The position numbers were made by a program, and so were the translations under genes. A DNA stretch of 64,000 nt, taken from NCBI GenBank assembly GCA_032716605.1, contig CM064506.1, forward strand, positions 19,826,600 to 19,890,599, given 5' to 3'. Shown in pieces: positions 45,101 through 58,100 of the stretch (the first letter of the stretch is position 1; the number at the start of each line of letters is the position of its first letter). The notes beneath the pieces were generated by a model. It saw only the letters and a list, made by a program, of their open reading frames with translations. It was not told the origin of the DNA and did no database searches. The stretch is from Paralithodes platypus. Its lineage: Eukaryota > Arthropoda > Malacostraca > Decapoda > Lithodidae.

Positions 45101-48100
45101 TCTGGTGCGCATGACATCTACCGCCGCGGAAGTATCATGGAGTACTCATCATAAGTGCACGCTTAATTCCCTTATGGGATCGTCATTATGATTGGGTACC
45201 CTACAGAAAAAAATGTAAAAAAGAAAAAAGAAAAATTAACTTAATATTTGTTATAATTTGACTTTCCATTATATAAGTTTTCTTGCGTTTTGCTTCCCCG
45301 ACTCCAGGCCCCCTAGTGGCCATCTTCGTCCTTCACTGATATACCAAACACTTATATTTCAATATGACTCAATCTACAAGTTTGCGTGATTATATGGGAA
45401 GTGGGATGGATGGGAGGGTCATTTTATCGTCAATGATTACGGGGCCCTACTATCTCATAATTTGGTGTTTTCTCTACTTTCCTCCGGGAATCAACCACCT
45501 CAGGGGACAAAATAATCTGTATAAATTTTTTTAAGTTATTAATTCACTTAGTTGTATGCAAACAATATATACAAATATAAAAGATTGTAAGCAGTGCATG
45601 ACATCAAGCTTCAGGCAAGTCTGCTTACTCATGACCAGATCTTATCCTTAAGAACAGCATGATACTTTTGGGGGCACGCATGTGTTCCCATAAATAGAAC
45701 TATAACCTCCACCCCGAGCCTATTCCATTCACCAGCACCCTCTGTCTCCGCTCTTTCAGGAAGGCTTCTATCCATTTCACACATTTCTCCCCTATATCCT
45801 TAACAATATTTGTACAGTTTAATATATGTTTGTACATTCTGATAATACTGCATACTCTAGTTGCAACTATGCTAGATTTCTTTTTAAAATTAACATAAAA
45901 TAACATTTATTGAACTGTACAACCAGTTCGATCACAGCTTGTGATTTATCACAGTTCTCCGGCGGACGGGGACTTAGTGAGGTATGGGCTATTCTGCACC
46001 CCCCCCCCCCCTTTCTCTTTAAACAAATCTTACACAATAGAACATAACCTACTGGACCCGTTGTCGTATAGCTACACAGGATACGCTTTGGTTTATTGAG
46101 AGCGACCGACAGGTAACGTGTTACGAAAGTATGATTGGACGCCCATAATTAGAATTTGCATCTCCGGCCACAAGAAGGAGAGCGTCGCTAAGAATCCGAA
46201 CTGTCTCCCACTGAAAAGTCGTGTGTGCCTGTATGTTGTTGTTAAGTATCGAAAAGTAGTGTAAAGTGGCTGTTTTGGCCATACAGTAATTCTCCAATGA
46301 AATCATCATCACAAATCAACCACTTGACTTGGAGAGCTCTACTTCTTAAATATAGCTGTTATGTTCGCCTCTCTCGCCATTCTACAGGTAAATAACACAG
46401 CTACGCTTGGGGATGCGCGGGAATGCGGGAAGCAGTCAGCATAACAATGATACGGTAGCCTAGCCTAGACGTTTTTCTGCCAAAACACCCGGATTTCGGG
46501 CAATATTAATGTAATGCGTAGCCGGGGCTGGAGGGTTAAGGCCCATCCGAGTGCCTTGGGGTGTGTTTTTTATGGGCGTTCAAGAGCCCTTCCGAGTCTG
46601 GAGGGTCGTAGGCAGTGTCCACCATTCTTTAACTGTCTTCGTGGTGCGATGCATAAGGTGTTGATTTTCGGTGTGAGCATCCTGGATTCGAATCCACGGA
46701 CTGCCACATGTGTTTGTAAATTTCATTAATCGATTTTAGGAGTATAGTTGGTTGTTGGAAGGAACATAATAATTGATATTGGTTCAGGGGTAATTTATCG
46801 AGAGGACTTCCCTAGTGGTTAAGGCCCCATTAATTGCTCTTTCCATTCACATATGCATAGCCTACGTGAGTTGCAGTTGGGATGTGTGTACATGCTTAGA
46901 TTGATATGCAGGATTCGAAGTTGCATAATAAATCGTAGGCAGTGTCCACCATTCTTTAACTGTCTTCGTGGTGCGATGCATAAGGTGTTGATTTTCGGTG
47001 TGAGCATCCTGGATTCGAATCCACGGACTGCCACATGTGTTTGTAAATTTCATTAATCGATTTTAGGAGTATAGTTGGTTGTTGGAAGGAACATAATAAT
47101 TGATATTGGTTCAGGGGTAATTTATCGAGAGGACTTCCCTAGTGGTTAAGGCCCCATTAATTGCTCTTTCCATTCACATATGCATAGCCTACGTGAGTTG
47201 CAGTTGGGATGTGTGTACATGCTTAGATTGATATGCAGGATTCGAAGTTGCATAATAAATCGTAGGCAGTGTCCACCATTCTTTAACTGTCTTCGTGGTG
47301 CGATGCATAAGGTGTTGATTTTCGGTGTGAGCATCCTGGATTCGAATCCACGGACTGCCACATGTGTTTGTAAATTTCATTAATCGATTTTAGGAGTATA
47401 GTTGGTTGTTGGAAGGAACATAATAATTGATATTGGTTCAGGGGTAATTTATCGAGAGGACTTCCCTAGTGGTTAAGGCCCCATTAATTGCTCTTTCCAT
47501 TCACATATGCATAGCCTACGTGAGTTGCAGTTGGGATGTGTGTACATGCTTAGATTGATATGCAGGATTCGAAGTTGCATAATAAATCGTAGGCAGTGTC
47601 CACCATTCTTTAACTGTCTTCGTGGTGCGATGCATAAGGTGTTGATTTTCGGTGTGAGCATCCTGGATTCGAATCCACGGACTGCCACATGTGTTTGTAA
47701 ATTTCATTAATCGATTTTAGGAGTATAGTTGGTTGTTGGAAGGAACATAATAATTGATATTGGTTCAGGGGTAATTTATCGAGAGGACTTCCCTAGTGGT
47801 TAAGGCCCCATTAATTGCTCTTTCCATTCACATATGCATAGCCTACGTGAGTTGCAGTTGGGATGTGTGTACATGCTTAGATTGATATGCAGGATTCGAA
47901 GTTGCATAATAAATCGTAGGCAGTGTCCACCATTCTTTAACTGTCTTCGTGGTGCGATGCATAAGGTGTTGATTTTCGGTGTGAGCATCCTGGATTCGAA
48001 TCCACGGACTGCCACATGTGTTTGTAAATTTCATTAATCGATTTTAGGAGTATAGTTGGTTGTTGGAAGGAACATAATAATTGATATTGGTTCAGGGGTA

Positions 48101-51100
48101 ATTTATCGAGAGGACTTCCCTAGTGGTTAAGGCCCCATTAATTGCTCTTTCCATTCACATATGCATAGCCTACGTGAGTTGCAGTTGGGATGTGTGTACA
48201 TGCTTAGATTGATATGCAGGATTCGAAGTTGCATAATAAATCGTAGGCAGTGTCCACCATTCTTTAACTGTCTTCGTGGTGCGATGCATAAGGTGTTGAT
48301 TTTCGGTGTGAGCATCCTGGATTCGAATCCACGGACTGCCACATGTGTTTGTAAATTTCATTAATCGATTTTAGGAGTATAGTTGGTTGTTGGAAGGAAC
48401 ATAATAATTGATATTGGTTCAGGGGTAATTTATCGAGAGGACTTCCCTAGTGGTTAAGGCCCCATTAATTGCTCTTTCCATTCACATATGCATAGCCTAC
48501 GTGAGTTGCAGTTGGGATGTGTGTACATGCTTAGATTGATATGCAGGATTCGAAGTTGCATAATAAATCGTAGGCAGTGTCCACCATTCTTTAACTGTCT
48601 TCGTGGTGCGATGCATAAGGTGTTGATTTTCGGTGTGAGCATCCTGGATTCGAATCCACGGACTGCCACATGTGTTTGTAAATTTCATTAATCGATTTTA
48701 GGAGTATAGTTGGTTGTTGGAAGGAACATAATAATTGATATTGGTTCAGGGGTAATTTATCGAGAGGACTTCCCTAGTGGTTAAGGCCCCATTAATTGCT
48801 CTTTCCATTCACATATGCATAGCCTACGTGAGTTGCAGTTGGGATGTGTGTACATGCTTAGATTGATATGCAGGATTCGAAGTTGCATAATAAATCGTAG
48901 GCAGTGTCCACCATTCTTTAACTGTCTTCGTGGTGCGATGCATAAGGTGTTGATTTTCGGTGTGAGCATCCTGGATTCGAATCCACGGACTGCCACATGT
49001 GTTTGTAAATTTCATTAATCGATTTTAGGAGTATAGTTGGTTGTTGGAAGGAACATAATAATTGATATTGGTTCAGGGGTAATTTATCGAGAGGACTTCC
49101 CTAGTGGTTAAGGCCCCATTAATTGCTCTTTCCATTCACATATGCATAGCCTACGTGAGTTGCAGTTGGGATGTGTGTACATGCTTAGATTGATATGCAG
49201 GATTCGAAGTTGCATAATAAATCGTAGGCAGTGTCCACCATTCTTTAACTGTCTTCGTGGTGCGATGCATAAGGTGTTGATTTTCGGTGTGAGCATCCTG
49301 GATTCGAATCCACGGACTGCCACATGTGTTTGTAAATTTCATTAATCGATTTTAGGAGTATAGTTGGTTGTTGGAAGGAACATAATAATTGATATTGGTT
49401 CAGGGGTAATTTATCGAGAGGACTTCCCTAGTGGTTAAGGCCCCATTAATTGCTCTTTCCATTCACATATGCATAGCCTACGTGAGTTGCAGTTGGGATG
49501 TGTGTACATGCTTAGATTGATATGCAGGATTCGAAGTTGCATAATAAATCGTAGGCAGTGTCCACCATTCTTTAACTGTCTTCGTGGTGCGATGCATAAG
49601 GTGTTGATTTTCGGTGTGAGCATCCTGGATTCGAATCCACGGACTGCCACATGTGTTTGTAAATTTCATTAATCGATTGACATGGTGTATTGGTTTATAA
49701 GTTTATAATAATTGATATTGGTTCAGGGGTAATTTATCGAGAGGACTTCCCTAGTGGTTAAGGCCCCATTAATTGCTCTTTCCATTCACATATGCATAGC
49801 CTACGTGAGTTGCAGTTGGGATGTGTGTACATGCTTAGATTGATATGCAGGATTCGAAGTTGCATAATAAATCGTAGGCAGTGTCCACCATTCTTTAACT
49901 GTCTTCGTGGTGCGATGCATAAGGTGTTGATTTTCGGTGTGAGCATCCTGGATTCGAATCCACGGACTGCCACATGTGTTTGTAAATTTCATTAATCGAT
50001 TTTAGGAGTATAGTTGGTTGTTGGAAGGAACATAATAATTGATATTGGTTCAGGGGTAATTTATCGAGAGGACTTCCCTAGTGGTTAAGGCCCCATTAAT
50101 TGCTCTTTCCATTCACATATGCATAGCCTACGTGAGTTGCAGTTGGGATGTGTGTACATGCTTAGATTGATATGCAGGATTCGAAGTTGCATAATAAATC
50201 GTAGGCAGTGTCCACCATTCTTTAACTGTCTTCGTGGTGCGATGCATAAGGTGTTGATTTTCGGTGTGAGCATCCTGGATTCGAATCCACGGACTGCCAC
50301 ATGTGTTTGTAAATTTCATTAATCGATTTTAGGAGTATAGTTGGTTGTTGGAAGGAACATAATAATTGATATTGGTTCAGGGGTAATTTATCGAGAGGAC
50401 TTCCCTAGTGGTTAAGGCCCCATTAATTGCTCTTTCCATTCACATATGCATAGCCTACGTGAGTTGCAGTTGGGATGTGTGTACATGCTTAGATTGATAT
50501 GCAGGATTCGAAGTTGCATAATAAATCGTAGGCAGTGTCCACCATTCTTTAACTGTCTTCGTGGTGCGATGCATAAGGTGTTGATTTTCGGTGTGAGCAT
50601 CCTGGATTCGAATCCACGGACTGCCACATGTGTTTGTAAATTTCATTAATCGATTTTAGGAGTATAGTTGGTTGTTGGAAGGAACATAATAATTGATATT
50701 GGTTCAGGGGTAATTTATCGAGAGGACTTCCCTAGTGGTTAAGGCCCCATTAATTGCTCTTTCCATTCACATATGCATAGCCTACGTGAGTTGCAGTTGG
50801 GATGTGTGTACATGCTTAGATTGATATGCAGGATTCGAAGTTGCATAATAAATCGTAGGCAGTGTCCACCATTCTTTAACTGTCTTCGTGGTGCGATGCA
50901 TAAGGTGTTGATTTTCGGTGTGAGCATCCTGGATTCGAATCCACGGACTGCCACATGTGTTTGTAAATTTCATTAATCGATTTTAGGAGTATAGTTGGTT
51001 GTTGGAAGGAACATAATAATTGATATTGGTTCAGGGGTAATTTATCGAGAGGACTTCCCTAGTGGTTAAGGCCCCATTAATTGCTCTTTCCATTCACATA

Positions 51101-54100
51101 TGCATAGCCTACGTGAGTTGCAGTTGGGATGTGTGTACATGCTTAGATTGATATGCAGGATTCGAAGTTGCATAATAAATCGTAGGCAGTGTCCACCATT
51201 CTTTAACTGTCTTCGTGGTGCGATGCATAAGGTGTTGATTTTCGGTGTGAGCATCCTGGATTCGAATCCACGGACTGCCACATGTGTTTGTAAATTTCAT
51301 TAATCGATTTTAGGAGTATAGTTGGTTGTTGGAAGGAACATAATAATTGATATTGGTTCAGGGGTAATTTATCGAGAGGACTTCCCTAGTGGTTAAGGCC
51401 CCATTAATTGCTCTTTCCATTCACATATGCATAGCCTACGTGAGTTGCAGTTGGGATGTGTGTACATGCTTAGATTGATATGCAGGATTCGAAGTTGCAT
51501 AATAAATCGTAGGCAGTGTCCACCATTCTTTAACTGTCTTCGTGGTGCGATGCATAAGGTGTTGATTTTCGGTGTGAGCATCCTGGATTCGAATCCACGG
51601 ACTGCCACATGTGTTTGTAAATTTCATTAATCGATTTTAGGAGTATAGTTGGTTGTTGGAAGGAACATAATAATTGATATTGGTTCAGGGGTAATTTATC
51701 GAGAGGACTTCCCTAGTGGTTAAGGCCCCATTAATTGCTCTTTCCATTCACATATGCATAGCCTACGTGAGTTGCAGTTGGGATGTGTGTACATGCTTAG
51801 ATTGATATGCAGGATTCGAAGTTGCATAATAAATCGTAGGCAGTGTCCACCATTCTTTAACTGTCTTCGTGGTGCGATGCATAAGGTGTTGATTTTCGGT
51901 GTGAGCATCCTGGATTCGAATCCACGGACTGCCACATGTGTTTGTAAATTTCATTAATCGATTTTAGGAGTATAGTTGGTTGTTGGAAGGAACATAATAA
52001 TTGATATTGGTTCAGGGGTAATTTATCGAGAGGACTTCCCTAGTGGTTAAGGCCCCATTAATTGCTCTTTCCATTCACATATGCATAGCCTACGTGAGTT
52101 GCAGTTGGGATGTGTGTACATGCTTAGATTGATATGCAGGATTCGAAGTTGCATAATAAATCGTAGGCAGTGTCCACCATTCTTTAACTGTCTTCGTGGT
52201 GCGATGCATAAGGTGTTGATTTTCGGTGTGAGCATCCTGGATTCGAATCCACGGACTGCCACATGTGTTTGTAAATTTCATTAATCGATTTTAGGAGTAT
52301 AGTTGGTTGTTGGAAGGAACATAATAATTGATATTGGTTCAGGGGTAATTTATCGAGAGGACTTCCCTAGTGGTTAAGGCCCCATTAATTGCTCTTTCCA
52401 TTCACATATGCATAGCAGGTGAATGCCTCACTATTCGGCCAGGAAGTTGCATAATAAATCGTAGGCAGTGTCCACCATTCTTTAACTGTCTTCGTGGTGC
52501 GATGCATAAGGTGTTGATTTTCGGTGTGAGCATCCTGGATTCGAATCCACGGACTGCCACATGTGTTTGTAAATTTCATTAATCGATTTTAGGAGTATAG
52601 TTGGTTGTTGGAAGGAACATAATAATTGATATTGGTTCAGGGGTAATTTATCGAGAGGACTTCCCTAGTGGTTAAGGCCCCATTAATTGCTCTTTCCATT
52701 CACATATGCATAGCCTACGTGAGTTGCAGTTGGGATGTGTGTACATGCTTAGATTGATATGCAGGATTCGAAGTTGCATAATAAATCGTAGGCAGTGTCC
52801 ACCATTCTTTAACTGTCTTCGTGGTGCGATGCATAAGGTGTTGATTTTCGGTGTGAGCATCCTGGATTCGAATCCACGGACTGCCACATGTGTTTGTAAA
52901 TTTCATTAATCGATTTTAGGAGTATAGTTGGTTGTTGGAAGGAACATAATAATTGATATTGGTTCAGGGGTAATTTATCGAGAGGACTTCCCTAGTGGTT
53001 AAGGCCCCATTAATTGCTCTTTCCATTCACATATGCATAGCCTACGTGAGTGTGCTCCGGAAGCGTCTGTGTCTATTCATACCGTAGTAGATTGATATGC
53101 AGGATTCGAAGTTGCATAATAAATCGTAGGCAGTGTCCACCATTCTTTAACTGTCTTCGTGGTGCGATTGGGGGAGATACCCGTGTTGTCATAGAGTATA
53201 TAGTATCTGAATCCATCATTAATCGATTTTAGGAGTATAGTTGGTTGTTGGAAGGAACATAATAATTGATATTGGTTCAGGGGTAATTTATCGAGAGGAC
53301 TTCCCTAGTGGTTAAGGCCCCATTAATTGCTCTTTCCATTCACATATGCATAGCCTACGTGAGTTGCAGTTGGGATGTGTGTACATGCTTAGATTGATAT
53401 GCAGGATTCGAAGTTGCATAATAAATCGTAGGCAGTGTCCACCATTCTTTAACTGTCTTCGTGGTGCGATGCATAAGGTGTTGATTTTCGGTGTGAGCAT
53501 CCTGGATTCGAATCCACGGACTGCCACATGTGTTTGTAAATTTCATTAATCGATTTTAGGAGTATAGTTGGTTGTTGGAAGGAACATAATAATTGATATT
53601 GGTTCAGGGGTAATTTATCGAGAGGACTTCCCTAGTGGTTAAGGCCCCATTAATTGCTCTTTCCATTCACATATGCATAGCCTACGTGAGTTGCAGTTGG
53701 GATGTGTGTACATGCTTAGATTGATATGCAGGATTCGAAGTTGCATAATAAATCGTAGGCAGTGTCCACCATTCTTTAACTGTCTTCGTGGTGCGATGCA
53801 TAGGTGTTGATTTTCGGTGTGAGCATCCTGGATTCGAATCCACGGACTGCCACATGTGTTTGTAATTTCATTAATCGATTTAGGAGTATAGTTGGTTGTT
53901 GGAAGGACATAATAAGAATGGGCCCATTTGTACTCCCGTTCATAGTCGAACTTCACTTTGACTTTTAAATTCCCACCCTCATACTTTATTGCCTAACATT
54001 CATTACCATGGTGGTGCAATAGCCTCTGGAGCAGTGGACCACTGGTTCCTATTTGTTCCTGTGCTTGGTATGCTTCCAGCCAGGGCCCCACTGGGGTAAA

Positions 54101-54651
54101 TAAAATAGTAAAACAGTGGTGGAACTGCCATCCGGGTGAGGGACTGCTCTGGGTCTGCTCCTTCAGTGTTCATGGTTATAATCTACTTAGTGGAAATGGC
54201 ACTGTGGAGTGGGTCAGTCGGGGCATGTCTGGGAGCCTGGAGGCAGTTTCTGCCATGGCCATCCCTTTTGGGGCGCTTCCTCTGGAAGCGAGGCGTCAGA
54301 TTTGATGATGATGATGAACATTAATTATTATTGTTTACATTATTCTCACTCTTTTATTCCTTTTTCACTTATCAAATATCTCCACTTTTAATGTCTTGAT
54401 GTAATGAACCTTAGCTATATTTTCGTTAATTTTATCTTTTGAATACATTTTCAATTTTAACATGTGATGATTTTATGATATTCACGATAGGCTTTGTTCT
54501 TTCTCTTTTTTAGGCCTGATAATGACACAAGATTAGTGTTGAAACGTTGCCAATAAACAAATATGTTCCTGTTCGCTTTGGTCTTCATATTCCTTATTCG
54601 TCTTCGATTTCCAGTAGGAGAATCAATTGCTTCCATTATATATACAGTATA

Positions 54652-54728
<77 letters not shown>

Positions 54729-55130
54729 CTCTCTCTCTCATATGCTCGTTTTAGTAATTTAACAAGTAGTGTAAGGTGTAGACTTGCCAATTAACCTTTT
54801 TCTAACAACCCATCAAAGACAAAAGAAAAAGGAGACCAGGCTGGTTTCGGCAGTCTTAATATACTGTATCGTATTTATAACTCACAAGTATGTAAATAAT
54901 ATGTAAAAAGTACCCTTCAAATACTGTGCCTGTGCCAGGAAATATCTCAAACTTGAGTGACGCATAGAAAGTAGTAGTATCTCCCTATACTACATCTTCC
55001 ACTCCTCCCCCCCCCCCCTTTATACCCCAACCCCCTCCCTCCCTCCCTCCCTCAACTTAACCTTTTTTATGCCCATTAATTCGCAATCCATGGGTTAATG
55101 TACGTATGGGTATGTATGTATGTATGTATG

Positions 55131-55162
<32 letters not shown>

Positions 55163-58100
55163 TGTATGTATAGTACAGGTCTCCCTCACTAGCCAATGCC
55201 CTGATTTCCGATATTATTATTGGTTTTGAGGTGTTTGTGTTTTGGCTGGTCCGAGAAAGCATCCCCATTTATCTCATTAATTTTAGGATTTGCTATACGA
55301 TTTTTCTATTTAAGATCAGGTTTTCAGGAACGTAACCCAATCGTATATTGAGGGAGACCTGTATGTACTGTATGTATGTATGTATGTACGGTATGTATAG
55401 TAGTGTATATTGAAGTTTATGGTTGTGCACAGGGTAACGCTGGACTGGTGGGGCAACATGGAGGAGACAACCAAGAGATGGCAGCAGGAAGGTTTGAGTC
55501 CACAACTACTACAGGTGCTACAAGACATTTACCAATATATCCACTCATGTAAGGAGCTCGGGGCATCCATCACATCGCTTAAGGTATCTTAGTCAGACAG
55601 TTGTATTAGTATTTTTGTGTTCTTTTATTTCAAAATTGTATTTTACTAAAGCGTTATTTTCACATACCGATTTTGATAAGCTCTTTTGTCTTTATATTGT
55701 GTTGTCCCTGTTTTGGTTTGTTTGTTTTGCAAGTTTTACATTACATACATACATACATACGGGTTTAACACCCTACGAGCGGCCTAGGCGGTAATTTATA
55801 TGTACCGCCCAGCGGGGGGTTTTGGCCATAAATGGGGTTGTTTCTGTGCTCTTTTTCATGCATAAACAAGATCCAGAGCGTAATAAAAGTATGTATCCCC
55901 ATGGCCATGCGTAAGAGACGGTACAAGCGGGATGAGAGCGTGTCAAAAGAGATGGAGCGTAACGTACAGCACCATCATAATATGTAAGCTGCACACAGTG
56001 CACAGCAATCATAACACGGTGGCTACAGTCTTTACTGCAGCTGTTTTGCTAAATGGCAGGGTGTTGATAGAGAGGATAATAAAGTGTACGGAAGTTGCAA
56101 TAGGAGAAGAACATTTATCACTGTGGCTGATGTTGGTAGTATCAGATATTTGCAGTAAAACAGTTATGCGAGAAGTATTTAGAGAAGCATAAGGAGATAT
56201 TTTGGGCTTTTATGGATTTGGAAAAAGCGTATGATCGTGTGGATCGTGAAGCAATGTGGAAGGTGTTAAGGATTTATAAAATTTGAGGAAATTTGTTAAA
56301 GCAGTTAAGAGTTTTTATGAAGGCACTTGCACCTGGCGAAGTGAATAGTTTGAGGTAAATGTAGGTTTGCGACAGGGTTGTGTAATGTCACCATGGCTGT
56401 TTAATATATTACAATAAGGCAGTAACAAGAAATCACTGTAACTAATACAGAGGCTGACTGCACCACCAAAGTGGCGGGCGATGGGATCGTCGCATCCCTA
56501 GGCCTGAGAATGGAAATATCCCCAGGCCCACTTTAGGATCAACACTAGGGAACCATGGGGCACACCATTATGGCCCCACTGCCTTCACCACACTCAGAGT
56601 GACGCACCACCATCACCACCAGGCCCGCGCGCTAACCCACTGTACTACCACGGACGTACTAAAAGTATAGCAACCTTAGTCCGATTTTTAAGAACCAGGT
56701 GATAGTCTCGTGGTGTTTTCACGTGATGAGTTTATTGGACTTACCATCTACGACTATTTTACGCTATACCTGACGTCAACTCGGGTAGTACATTATTGTG
56801 GTTGCGGGACATTTTCGAGGGCACAATACCTCACCAATGTTATGCCCTGTTTTTCTACAGGATTAAGTTGGGTAATGTGGGCTCTATCTGACTGGGTATA
56901 TAAGGCTGCATGCACAATACAAGGTATGAGGAATAGAGAACACAAAATAAACACACGGTAACACGACACACGATCACTTTTATTTAAGTAGATGAATAAA
57001 GAGCATAGTAAGATAGTAATACTCGTACAAAACAAATAATAGAAGGGAACTGCTAGCATTAGTGGATCTGGATGGAGCCTAGTCTCCCACTTCCAATGTT
57101 CAGGTATACCCTTCTGATCACGGGTTTAGTTAGCAAGGTTTATTATACTGGAAGACCTCAATGTATTTATGTATTCAATTTCACTAATTATATTTTCTAC
57201 TGGTAGGTCGCATACCCAAGTAGCAGCTCACAGTTAGAATTAGACACGCGTATATTTCTGAACACGGAAAATTCTAGTAACCTCAAGGGGGTACTGATCT
57301 AAGATTTATATTCTTATGGCAGAAATACGTAGAACACAAATCAGTGGGCGAACGTTAGATATCACTAGGATTTTGGATATCTGAATAAGGTAATTACGAG
57401 AGTCAATGTCGCCTGTTAATTAATGAACACTGATACGCTTAGTACGTCCCAAATGGAATGGTTAAATATGAGTTACACTGGGCAAAGTTATAGCCACTTC
57501 ATAGAAAAGTTAATAAGTGAATGTCGAACTGGTACTATAACACTTAGGGTTTTTCCAGGTTAAATAGGAATGAAATATCCCCAGGCCCACTTTAGGATCA
57601 CAAATTGAGATGCCTTGGGTGGGGTTCGACCCTGGTTGTGGACGCACACACGAGGCCCGCGCGCTAACCCACTGTACACCAGCACAATGGGGACTCATTG
57701 GATAGGGGAAATTATAGTGGCCTGAAAATACTTGACATGTGTGAATTTGTATTTTGTTTTTGTATGTTTATTGTTTTCTGTTGTGTTATCCTTATTCGGG
57801 CTCTGTCTTGAGTCGGCCACCCCCAGATTTTTTTTTTAGGAAAAGTAGGGATAGATAGATAGAAAATGCTTGACCAAGTCATGAAGGTCTATGAAAGAGT
57901 CTTTAAAGGTATGATAAGCGAAAGCATTTCTATCGACGATATGTAGTTCGGTTTCATGCCAGGACGTGGCACAATTGACGCTATCTTCTTAGCCAGGCAG
58001 CTGCAGGAAAGATATCTACTTAACGATAAGGATTTGTATCTTCTGTTTGTAGACCTGGAGAAGGCCTTTGATAGGGTGGACTTACCATCTACGACTATTT

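Noticed and set aside
46819..53956. Dozens of identical 60-71-codon open frames, considered as a tandem small-protein family
   Set aside because: They occur in both strands of every 327-bp unit because the units are identical. There is no start context or codon bias, and the same sequence is a SINE elsewhere.
54457..54762. 94- and 71-codon open frames rich in Tyr-Ile
   Set aside because: They are translations of the (TA)n microsatellite.
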